A stretch of 6,556 bases of DNA from assembly GCA_021849995.1 (NCBI GenBank), contig JAJZSC010000195.1, positions 1 through 6,556 of the forward strand, written 5' to 3'. Under the pieces are notes generated by a model that saw nothing but the letters and a program-made list of their open reading frames with translations, made no database searches and was not told where the DNA came from. The position numbers and the translations under genes were made by a program. Positions 1 through 4,615 of the stretch are shown piece by piece. Origin of the DNA: Bacillota bacterium (lineage in GTDB: Bacteria; Bacillota; Desulfitobacteriia; Desulfitobacteriales; Desulfitobacteriaceae). Every line of letters starts with the position of its first letter. Position 1 is the first letter of the stretch.

Positions 1-60
1 CAAAAAGATGGAGAACGTTAAAAAGCTGGTGCATAAGATCGTCGGGGCCCGGGCTAGGTT
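1..60. other. GC-rich junction segment of unknown origin
   Basis: This stretch contains the GC-rich run GGGGCCCGGGC at about 41-51 and does not continue the recombinase encoded on the minus strand next to it. On the plus strand one frame is open from the window edge through an ATG at 8-10 to a TAA at 122-124 (38 residues from the ATG, beginning MENVKKLVHKIVGARARFKK). It is rich in Lys and Arg and could be the tail of a gene or transposase entering from the left, but I do not recognise it. An insertion, a deletion junction or an assembly join would all look like this. Confidence 0.35.
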
Positions 61-556
61 TAAGAAATATTGCAAAATCTCTTTTCTCCGTATATGTATG
101 GTATTTAAGTTGGCTTTCGCTTAAGCCTGCGCCAGTTTCAAGAATGTCTGCCAAGTCGGCAATTTGCTCTGGTTCAAGGGCTTTAGGCGATTTTTGGCCT
201 AGATGGATAGGATTAAGTTTTACAGTTATGTCCTTTAATATAAGATCCTCCCTTAATAAGTAACGGTAGAAAGATCTTATTACAGCTTGTTTGCGGGCTA
301 ATGCTCGAACCCCGTTTTTTCGATGGGATCGCGCCCAACTTAAATACGCTTCAATATCAATATGTTGGATTTGTTTTATGTTATCAAGGGTCAACGAAGC
401 AGGGGAGGAAGGGAATTCTGATTTATAATTACAGATGAACTGGAAGAAGAGAAGAAGCTCTTGTGCATAGGCTTTTTGTGTATTTGGAGATTTATTGATT
501 ACTCCTAAATGATTAAAATGCAAATCTAACGTAATTACAAGAGCTTGTGTTACTGG
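1..556 (-). pseudogene. Tyrosine recombinase (XerC/XerD-like), N-terminal remnant
   Basis: The minus frame is open from after a TAA at 557-559 to the window edge. It carries the N-terminal SAM-like core-binding domain of XerC/XerD-type integrases: a segment with SPNTQKAYAQEL at about 445-490, then IEAYLSWARSHRKNGVRALARKQAVIRSFYRYL, then LNPIHLGQKSPKALEPEQIADL leading into the catalytic domain at TEKRDFAIFL. At that point, near base 60, the expected helix with the first catalytic Arg (TGLRxSEL) is missing, and the frame reads KPSPGPDDLMHQLF instead. No ATG or GTG start is visible; the only early candidate is a TTG at 521-523 without a good ribosome site. I call it a remnant lacking its catalytic residues. 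In the family these enzymes are about 300 residues and resolve chromosome dimers or integrate elements. If the break is an assembly artefact, the gene could be intact in the cell. Confidence 0.7.
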
Positions 557-624
557 TTAAGTTGATTTGTTGGGATTATATTCAGCTCAAACTTTAGTCT
601 GAGGACTTCTTAGGCTTGGTTCAA

Positions 625-674
625 TAGAACGTCATTAGAACGTCATTGAGAACAGATCTTATTCAAACGTCATT
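625..674. repeat. Tandem TAGAACGTCAT repeat plus third partial copy
   Basis: TAGAACGTCAT occurs at 625-635 and again immediately at 636-646, a perfect 11-bp tandem duplication. The core ACGTCATT recurs a third time at 667-674. No function is evident; it may be replication slippage, or a cluster of protein-binding sites. Confidence 0.6.
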
Positions 675-861
675 CAATAAGTCGGTTATCTAAAATTTAG
701 GCTATTATTCAATCATACTTGTTAAGTTGAAGCCTTACAGAGGCATTTAGAGACTTGATGATCGCGAGTAGAAGACATTCATGCTAAAAAACCTTAGGGC
801 TAACGTTTTAGCAATTTCATTGAGAATACGATACAGGATTCCTAGAATATCTCGGTTAGTT

Positions 862-885
862 GACTAAAAATCAGCCTATCAGGCT
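862..885 (-). terminator. Possible weak intrinsic terminator
   Basis: AGCCT at 873-877 and AGGCT at 881-885 form a perfect 5-bp stem with a 3-base loop. Read on the minus strand it is followed by GATTTTTAG, so it could end a transcript coming from the small cysteine-rich gene about 170 bp upstream. The stem is short and the U tract is only five bases, so this is tentative. Confidence 0.25.
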
Positions 886-1056
886 AGTATATGTATACCC
901 TTCAACTGTATTCAATAGTTACTTTACATAATATTTATTATAGGACCCAAGTTAAACAATCTCAAATAATCCTTTTAGTTGATCTTTGATAACATACTTT
1001 GGCATCTATTTTTGTTAATCCTTTTGTCGGACCTCTTTCAGTCTTATGTTTTTAGT

Positions 1057-1073
1057 TCAGTGAGAATCACTGA
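1057..1073. repeat. Perfect hairpin over the stop codon of the Cys-rich gene
   Basis: TCAGTGA at 1057-1063 is the exact reverse complement of TCACTGA at 1067-1073, giving a 7-bp stem with a GAA/TTC loop. On the minus strand the structure includes the final codons and the TGA stop. It lacks a following U tract, so it is not a canonical intrinsic terminator; it could protect the 3' end of the message. Confidence 0.5.
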
Positions 1074-1254
1074 TATCTTCAGTATCAATAAGAATATCGT
1101 CAATCTCAATTCCAAGATAATCTGCTTTAGGTGACTCTATACAGTTGCAGCAGTTATCACATAATTTTTCTGGGTTAAGCTCACAGTAATCACATTCACC
1201 GCATTGAGTACAACTACGAGCTTCAAGAATACATGGTTCTCCTATATTTTTCAA
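1057..1254 (-). CDS. Small cysteine-rich protein, probable metal-binding
   Basis: This is a 65-residue (TTG start) or 72-residue (ATG at 1273-1275) protein that I do not recognise as a named family. It has nine cysteines; with ATG numbering they are C15, C22, C25, C28, C31, C39, C42, C43 and C45, giving CX2CX2CX2CX7CX2CCXC. That spacing suits Zn or Fe-S ligation. The tail is acidic (IEIDDILIDTEDISDS) and there is no signal peptide or membrane segment, so it is probably cytoplasmic. I prefer the TTG at 1252-1254: the ATG is preceded only by AT-rich sequence, whereas GGGGGA lies 9 bases before the TTG. It follows the carboxypeptidase gene by 60-81 bp on the same strand with no terminator seen, so it may be its distal co-transcribed gene. 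A hairpin overlaps its stop codon. The reading frame is convincing; the function is unknown. Confidence 0.75.
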   Translation of the reverse strand: MKNIGEPCILEARSCTQCGECDYCELNPEKLCDNCCNCIESPKADYLGIEIDDILIDTEDISDSH

Positions 1255-1335
1255 AGGTATGAATCCCCCAATCATGTTATTTATTTATTATTATTAAACG
1301 GAATAAACCATTTCCTTTCTGAAAATATACTAAGC

Positions 1336-2295
1336 CTATGGGGCGAAAAAACCTGTACTTTTAACTAAAGTTCTGGGATCCATCAGCAAGTTCTTGGCGG
1401 CCATATCTGCTCTTAACATTGCATAGCCGTCATCAAGAAGTTCTACTGTGTCTTTATAGCGTTGTTTACTACCTAATAATGCTAGAAGTATGCTTCCATC
1501 AGGTTTTTCTACATAAGTTATGAGGCATTGTCCAGCTTCCTGAGTGGTACCGGTTTTTAATCCGATGTCACCTGGGTAAACATTTAAAAGCTGATTTGTA
1601 TTAGTTACAGCGACCGAGCGGGAGCCTCCATTGGCGTTTTTCCACTGAATAGTTGCTTTTTTCTTCTTAACATATTTCATTAGATCTTTATTTTGAATAA
1701 ATGCTAAAGCGATCTTAGTCATATCCTTGGCATTGGTATACTGGTCTAGTGCGGGAAGTCCATGTGGGGTTGTGAAATTTGAATTTGTGCAGCCCAATGA
1801 TTTAGCCATTTTATTCATTGAATCACTAAATGCTTCGAGTGAGCCACTTGCCTTCACCGCTAGAGCTGCTGCAGCATCGTTTGCGCTAACAATATACATT
1901 GCTTTAAGTAGCTCTTGGACAGTTATTTCATCACCTGGCCTCAGCCCTATTCCTGAACCATCAACGATTACTTCATTTCCCACTTTAACTCTATCTTCAG
2001 GTTTAAGGACTTTTAAGATAACTAAACCTGTTAAAAGTTTTGTTGTACTAGCAGGAGCCCTCTTTTGGTCTTGATTAAGTGAAGCCAGTGTTTGTTTGGT
2101 TTCAGTGTTTATCATTAAGTAACTTAGCTGATCTGAGTACAAGTTTTCTTGTCCGATTGAACGGGGTAATTTTGTCACATCGTTTTGGGAAATATCCTCA
2201 GGTTCGGCACTTAAATTTGAAGGTCTTATTACAAAAATAATAAAAAGAAAAATAAGTATTAGTACTCCTAAATACGCTTTTGGTAATCTTCTCAT
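1336..2295 (-). CDS. D-alanyl-D-alanine carboxypeptidase (S11, DacF-like)
   Basis: This is a low-molecular-weight penicillin-binding protein that removes the terminal D-Ala from peptidoglycan stem pentapeptides outside the membrane. A hydrophobic segment at about residues 8-23 after basic residues is a signal peptide or anchor. The three active-site motifs are intact: S83-T-T-K86 (nucleophile Ser and general base Lys), S137-A-N139, and K247-T-G249. The 319 residues are shorter than classical DacA/DacF (about 390-440). After the transpeptidase fold there is only a tail ending GFFAP, so the usual C-terminal PBP5 beta domain and amphipathic anchor appear absent. The ATG is supported by AGGAAGAG 4-5 bases upstream. 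It lies 177 bp after the M23 gene on the same strand and has a promoter candidate of its own. In Bacillus, dacF is sporulation-specific; I see no clear forespore promoter here. The enzyme class is secure; the physiological paralogue is not. Confidence 0.95.
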   Translation of the reverse strand: MRRLPKAYLGVLILIFLFIIFVIRPSNLSAEPEDISQNDVTKLPRSIGQENLYSDQLSYLMINTETKQTLASLNQDQKRAPASTTKLLTGLVILKVLKPEDRVKVGNEVIVDGSGIGLRPGDEITVQELLKAMYIVSANDAAAALAVKASGSLEAFSDSMNKMAKSLGCTNSNFTTPHGLPALDQYTNAKDMTKIALAFIQNKDLMKYVKKKKATIQWKNANGGSRSVAVTNTNQLLNVYPGDIGLKTGTTQEAGQCLITYVEKPDGSILLALLGSKQRYKDTVELLDDGYAMLRADMAAKNLLMDPRTLVKSTGFFAP

Positions 2296-2346
2296 AGTTC
2301 TCTTCCTGACGTACTGTTATATTCTTAAACGCTTAATTTTAGTAAT

Positions 2347-2359
2347 GACCTAAGAGGTC
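2347..2359. repeat. Inverted repeat in the carboxypeptidase leader
   Basis: GACCT at 2347-2351 and AGGTC at 2355-2359 pair perfectly around a 3-base loop, about 50 bases upstream of the carboxypeptidase start. The plus-strand side is followed by TTTT, so it is not shaped as a terminator for the minus-strand gene. It may be a small leader hairpin or an operator; no specific regulator can be named. Confidence 0.35.
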
Positions 2360-2439
2360 TTTTGTGGTTTAACCTATTCCCTAAACTTTTCGTAATTGTT
2401 CATATTATTTAGATTAATAGTAAGTTAATTGTTTTGCTA

Positions 2440-2465
2440 ATTATAGCCTAGATTATTATAGCCTA
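2440..2465 (-). repeat. Two direct copies of TAGGCTATAAT
   Basis: On the minus strand TAGGCTATAAT occurs at 2465-2455 and again at 2450-2440, an exact 11-bp repeat with a 15-bp period. Each copy contains a consensus -10 hexamer TATAAT. The placement just upstream of the carboxypeptidase gene suggests duplicated promoter elements or a repeated operator. Confidence 0.6.
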
Positions 2466-2483
2466 TTGAATTCTAAGGGGCAA
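2455..2483 (-). promoter_or_regulatory. Candidate sigma-A promoter for the carboxypeptidase gene
   Basis: The minus strand shows TTGCCC (2483-2478), a 17-base spacer and TATAAT (2460-2455). The -35 matches TTGACA in 4 of 6 positions and the -10 is consensus. The -35 overlaps the last codons of the upstream M23 gene. Transcription would begin near 2448, giving a leader of about 150 bases. Confidence 0.5.
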
Positions 2484-3273
2484 GGAAACCTTGATTATGC
2501 CATACTTTTAACAATGGATAAGGATTGATCCATTGACCATTTGGTAATTCGATACCGAAATGCAAATGGTCTGGGGTTGTCAGGGCGTCACCTGTGTGAC
2601 CCATAGTTCCTATAAGTGTATTTTGAGAAATTGTTTGGCCAACTTTAAGTGATGGTTCTATCGAATAAAGATGTGCGTAATAATAGTAGTTTCCATCATC
2701 CCCTCTTATCCCTACTCTCTCTCCACCCAGTCTATTCCAACCTAGTTGTTCAACTCTACCTGAACAAACACTTACTATGGGAGTACCTTCCGGTCCGAAA
2801 AGGTCGGTTCCTTCATGCCGTCTCTTTCCACCTTCTCTATCCGCCCCGAATGTATTATCATACCAAGTCTTTCCTTTTACCGGAAAAGTAAAACGGCCAG
2901 GCTCAAAATACGGGAAGTTTTGCAAAATATCTCTTTTTCTATTTATTGATTTAACTTTATTTTGGTCAATTGTACCCCAGTTGATCTTGTCAAAATGAAT
3001 ATTATTATAGACTTGGTGAATTATTGGTGCTAACTCTTTTTCCGATAATGTAGACCTAATAGCTAAAATATCAATCCAGGCATTCGGTCTCAGACTGAGT
3101 CCTTCAGTTTGAACACTTAAAACCAGATCTGGTTCAAGAGAAGTTAAATAAGGATATATATCTTCAGGAATTTGCGGTTTACTATGTAGCATTTTCCAGG
3201 CTAAAAGTGCAATCATAAGAATAGAAAGAATTTGACCTAAACTTGTTAACCTAGTAGCTTTTCCTAATGGCAA
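2473..3273 (-). CDS. Membrane-anchored M23 peptidoglycan endopeptidase
   Basis: This is a LytM/M23-family zinc peptidase expected to cut peptide bonds in peptidoglycan outside the membrane. A hydrophobic segment at about residues 12-27 has no obvious cleavage site, so it is probably an N-terminal anchor. A roughly 100-residue linker follows, then the M23 domain at about 128-255. The metal ligands and catalytic residues are all visible: H153 and D157 in RRHEGTDLFG, H201 in YYYYAHL, and H236 and H238 in DHLHFGIE. It is therefore not a degenerate, EnvC/NlpD-like activator. The start is TTG at 3271-3273, supported by GGGGGGGAG 6 bases upstream. It lies 73 bp after the LysM gene on the same strand with no terminator between, so it is probably co-transcribed from the LexA-controlled promoter. 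The protein ends GFLAP, resembling the GFFAP end of the next gene's product. Confidence 0.93.
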   Translation of the reverse strand: MPLGKATRLTSLGQILSILMIALLAWKMLHSKPQIPEDIYPYLTSLEPDLVLSVQTEGLSLRPNAWIDILAIRSTLSEKELAPIIHQVYNNIHFDKINWGTIDQNKVKSINRKRDILQNFPYFEPGRFTFPVKGKTWYDNTFGADREGGKRRHEGTDLFGPEGTPIVSVCSGRVEQLGWNRLGGERVGIRGDDGNYYYYAHLYSIEPSLKVGQTISQNTLIGTMGHTGDALTTPDHLHFGIELPNGQWINPYPLLKVWHNQGFLAP

Positions 3274-3297
3274 TTTCTACTCCCCCCCTCTGCAGAT

Positions 3298-3307
3298 CTT
3301 TATAAAG
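3298..3307. repeat. 10-bp palindrome between LysM and M23 genes
   Basis: CTTTATAAAG is a perfect palindrome in the 73-bp gap between the LysM gene and the M23 gene. It is AT-rich and could occur by chance. It is not a terminator. Confidence 0.3.
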
Positions 3308-3346
3308 CTTATGGGGGAAAGACAACGAATAGAAGAAAAGAAAGGA

Positions 3347-3694
3347 TCACTTGTAACGTGAACTAACAAGTGTAGAGTTCTTGGTAGGGACTGGAATGTA
3401 GAGGACTTGTCCAGGTTTAATAGTACTGTCACTCAAATAATTGTATTCAATAATATTATGAACAATTGTTCGAGTATCTAAAGATAAATTGGATTTTTGT
3501 GCTAATTCCCAAATGGTATCCCCCACTTCAACCACAACTGGTTGAAAAGCAAAGGCAGGGTCATTTTTATTTAGAAGGAGTGTATAGAAAACAATAATTA
3601 CAATAGACGAGCATAATAAGGCAGTCATAGTTTTCCTAGCTAATATCATAGACTGCTTTCTTAGTCTTGCTTTACGTAAACGTCTGTTAATCAT
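3347..3694 (-). CDS. yneA: YneA-like LysM protein, probable SOS division inhibitor
   Basis: This 115-residue protein has a very basic N terminus (residues 2-21), one membrane segment at about 23-41, and one LysM domain at about 53-101 (VVVEVGDTIWELAQKSN through IKPGQVLYIPV). LysM binds GlcNAc-containing glycan, so it should sit in the membrane facing the wall. The architecture, size (YneA of B. subtilis is about 105 residues) and divergent position next to lexA match YneA, the SOS-induced suppressor of cell division. The ATG has GGAGGT 6 bases upstream. The promoter TTGACT-17-TATACT has a LexA box filling its spacer, a second downstream of the -10, and a third upstream, which predicts tight damage-inducible expression. 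In Bacillus yneA is followed by a resolvase gene; here an M23 peptidase follows. Division inhibition is inferred from context and architecture, because LysM alone is not diagnostic. Confidence 0.85.
   Translation of the reverse strand: MINRRLRKARLRKQSMILARKTMTALLCSSIVIIVFYTLLLNKNDPAFAFQPVVVEVGDTIWELAQKSNLSLDTRTIVHNIIEYNYLSDSTIKPGQVLYIPVPTKNSTLVSSRYK
3459..3472. promoter_or_regulatory. Intragenic LexA-box candidate (perfect half-sites)
   Basis: The minus strand reads CGAACAATTGTTCA, with exact GAAC and GTTC half-sites around four bases. It lies inside the LysM coding region at codons 75-79 and is a better palindrome than any of the three sites in the lexA/LysM intergenic region. It could strengthen repression as a roadblock or by cooperative contacts, or be a coding coincidence. 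Confidence 0.5.
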
Positions 3695-3714
3695 AATCTA
3701 ACCTCCATTTGGTG

Positions 3715-3728
3715 CAAACGCACGTTCT
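3715..3728. promoter_or_regulatory. LexA box A, near the LysM gene start site
   Basis: On the minus strand this is AGAACGTGCGTTTG, fitting GAAC-N4-GTTY. It lies just downstream of the LysM gene's -10, around the expected transcription start, where a bound repressor would block initiation. Confidence 0.65.
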
Positions 3729-3736
3729 TTGTACTT

Positions 3737-3765
3737 AGTATATTGCGAACACAAGTTTGAGTCAA
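3737..3765 (-). promoter_or_regulatory. Sigma-A promoter of the LysM (yneA-like) gene
   Basis: TTGACT (3765-3760), a spacer of exactly 17 bases and TATACT (3742-3737) match the sigma-A consensus in 5 of 6 positions at each hexamer. LexA box B fills 14 of the 17 spacer positions. A strong promoter covered by operators is the usual pattern for tightly repressed SOS genes. Confidence 0.85.
3746..3759. promoter_or_regulatory. LexA box B, in the LysM promoter spacer
   Basis: CGAACACAAGTTTG fits the Gram-positive SOS box CGAAC-N4-GTTYG with one deviation (GTTTG in place of GTTCG). It lies between the -35 and -10 hexamers of the LysM gene promoter and upstream of the lexA -35. Confidence 0.8.
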
Positions 3766-3773
3766 GAGTTTTT

Positions 3774-3787
3774 CGAACATCTGTTTG
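3774..3787. promoter_or_regulatory. LexA box C, overlapping the lexA -35
   Basis: CGAACATCTGTTTG has the same GAAC-N4-GTTTG form as box B and lies 28 bp from it. Its right half overlaps the first three bases of the predicted lexA -35 hexamer, so it should give LexA autorepression. It also lies just upstream of the LysM gene's -35. Confidence 0.8.
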
Positions 3788-3813
3788 CGCTTTTTTTCAA
3801 TGGATGATAAAAT
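3785..3813 (+). promoter_or_regulatory. Candidate lexA promoter
   Basis: TTGCGC (3785-3790), a 17-base spacer and TAAAAT (3808-3813) give 4 of 6 and 5 of 6 matches to the sigma-A hexamers. The transcription start would be near 3820, leaving a leader of about 28 bases. The promoter is clearly weaker than the divergent LysM gene promoter. Confidence 0.6.
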
Positions 3814-3847
3814 AATAATATGAAAAATGAAGTGGGGGTAGGGTTTA

Positions 3848-4465
3848 TTGTATCCCGATTTAACTGAACGTCAGATAAAGATTATAGAGTTTATTAAAAG
3901 TGAAATCAGGCAAAAAGGTTATCCGCCTTCTGTGAGGGAAATAGGAGATGCCGTAGGGCTAATGTCGAGCTCTACTGTTCATGGTCATCTGCAAACTCTG
4001 GAGGAAAAAGGGTACATAAGACGTGATCCAACTAAACCTAGAGCAATTGAAATACTCGATTCTTCCAGCGATCTGGGTTTGAAAAAATCAATTTCTTATG
4101 TTCCTATTTTAGGCAAAGTCACTGCAGGACAACCAATCTTAGCGATAGAAAATATTGAAGACTATTTTCCCCTTCCTACAGACATGGTTAATTCAGATTC
4201 GGTGTTTATGTTAAGAGTTCAGGGAGATAGTATGATTGAAGCTGGAATTTTAAATGGAGATCTGATTTTGGTCCGTCAACAAAATACGGCACGTAATGGT
4301 GAAATTGTAGTAGCAATGATTGGTGATGATGCTACAGTGAAACGCTTTTTTAGAGAAAAGACTCTCGTTAGGCTACAGCCTGAAAACTCCTTTATGGATC
4401 CTATATACTCTCAAGACGTAGCAGTGGTTGGCAAAGTGATGGGAGTATTTAGAATGCTCCAGTAG
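3848..4465 (+). CDS. lexA: LexA repressor, SOS master regulator
   Basis: LexA represses DNA-damage genes and cleaves itself when stimulated by RecA filaments. The 205 residues cover the full length. The N-terminal winged HTH (about 1-65) includes GYPPSVREIGDAVGLMSSSTVHGHL and the RRDPTKPRAIE segment typical of the family. The S24 autoprotease domain (about 85-205) has the A93-G94 scissile bond, the nucleophile S128 in GDSM and the general base K165 in TVKRFF, so it should be fully cleavable. The start must be the TTG at 3848: an in-frame TAG lies at 3839-3841 and the next in-frame Met is residue 39. The purine run GGGGGTAGGG at 3834-3843 serves as the ribosome site. The gene is divergent from the LysM gene and probably autoregulated through box C. 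It converges on ddl, with a terminator between. Confidence 0.98.
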   Translation: MYPDLTERQIKIIEFIKSEIRQKGYPPSVREIGDAVGLMSSSTVHGHLQTLEEKGYIRRDPTKPRAIEILDSSSDLGLKKSISYVPILGKVTAGQPILAIENIEDYFPLPTDMVNSDSVFMLRVQGDSMIEAGILNGDLILVRQQNTARNGEIVVAMIGDDATVKRFFREKTLVRLQPENSFMDPIYSQDVAVVGKVMGVFRMLQ

Positions 4466-4489
4466 CTTATTATCTCGCTGTCGGAATAT

Positions 4490-4511
4490 TGGCACGGCAT
4501 ACTGGCACGGC
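4490..4511. repeat. Direct repeat TGGCACGGC
   Basis: TGGCACGGC is present at 4490-4498 and 4503-4511, a 9-bp direct repeat with a 13-bp period. It lies in the gap between lexA and the terminator. It is GC-rich against AT-rich surroundings; no function is evident. Confidence 0.55.
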
Positions 4512-4551
4512 TCTTGTAATATTTTTAAAGACAGTTTGGTATTTTAACGTG

Positions 4552-4599
4552 AATAAGAAGAGCAAGGTGGACGTTTTGTACCACCTTGCTCTTCTTATT
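4552..4599. terminator. Bidirectional intrinsic terminator between lexA and ddl
   Basis: AATAAGAAGAGCAAGGTGG at 4552-4570 is the exact reverse complement of 4581-4599, a 19-bp perfect stem with a 10-base loop. The stem's outer part is A-rich on one side and T-rich on the other (TTCTTATT). Either direction therefore gives a GC-richer core followed by a U-rich stretch. It lies between the convergent lexA and ddl stops, as expected for a shared terminator. Confidence 0.92.
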
Positions 4600-4615
4600 T
4601 GTAACCTGTCTTCAA

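Larger units (their letters stand above)
557..1056. other. Gene-free AT-rich spacer with small repeats
   Basis: About 500 bp lie between the recombinase remnant and the small cysteine-rich gene. I find no reading frame with recognisable protein content and nothing tRNA-like. It holds an 11-bp tandem repeat at 625-646 with a related copy at 667-674. It also holds a hairpin at 783-812 (GCTAAAA paired with TTTTAGC) and a tight hairpin at 873-885. The composition and broken frames suggest decayed sequence beside the recombinase remnant. Confidence 0.5.

Noticed and set aside
304..318. LexA-box-like CGAACCCCGTTTT in the recombinase remnant
   Set aside because: The half-sites are separated by three rather than four bases and it lies in coding sequence far from a promoter.
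783..812. GCTAAAA/TTTTAGC hairpin as a terminator or small RNA
   Set aside because: The stem is seven mostly AT pairs with a 16-base loop and no U tract, which is within chance for AT-rich DNA.
1727..2074. 115-codon plus-strand open frame
   Set aside because: It lies wholly antisense to the S11 carboxypeptidase, whose catalytic motifs fix the true frame, and its translation has no recognisable domain.
2391..2404. LexA-box-like sequence upstream of the carboxypeptidase gene
   Set aside because: Only one half (GAAC on the minus strand) is present; the other side reads ACGA rather than GTTY.
2649..2998. Two overlapping plus-strand open frames (2649-2891 and 2777-2998)
   Set aside because: Both are antisense to the M23 domain and linker, overlap each other, and show no protein signature.
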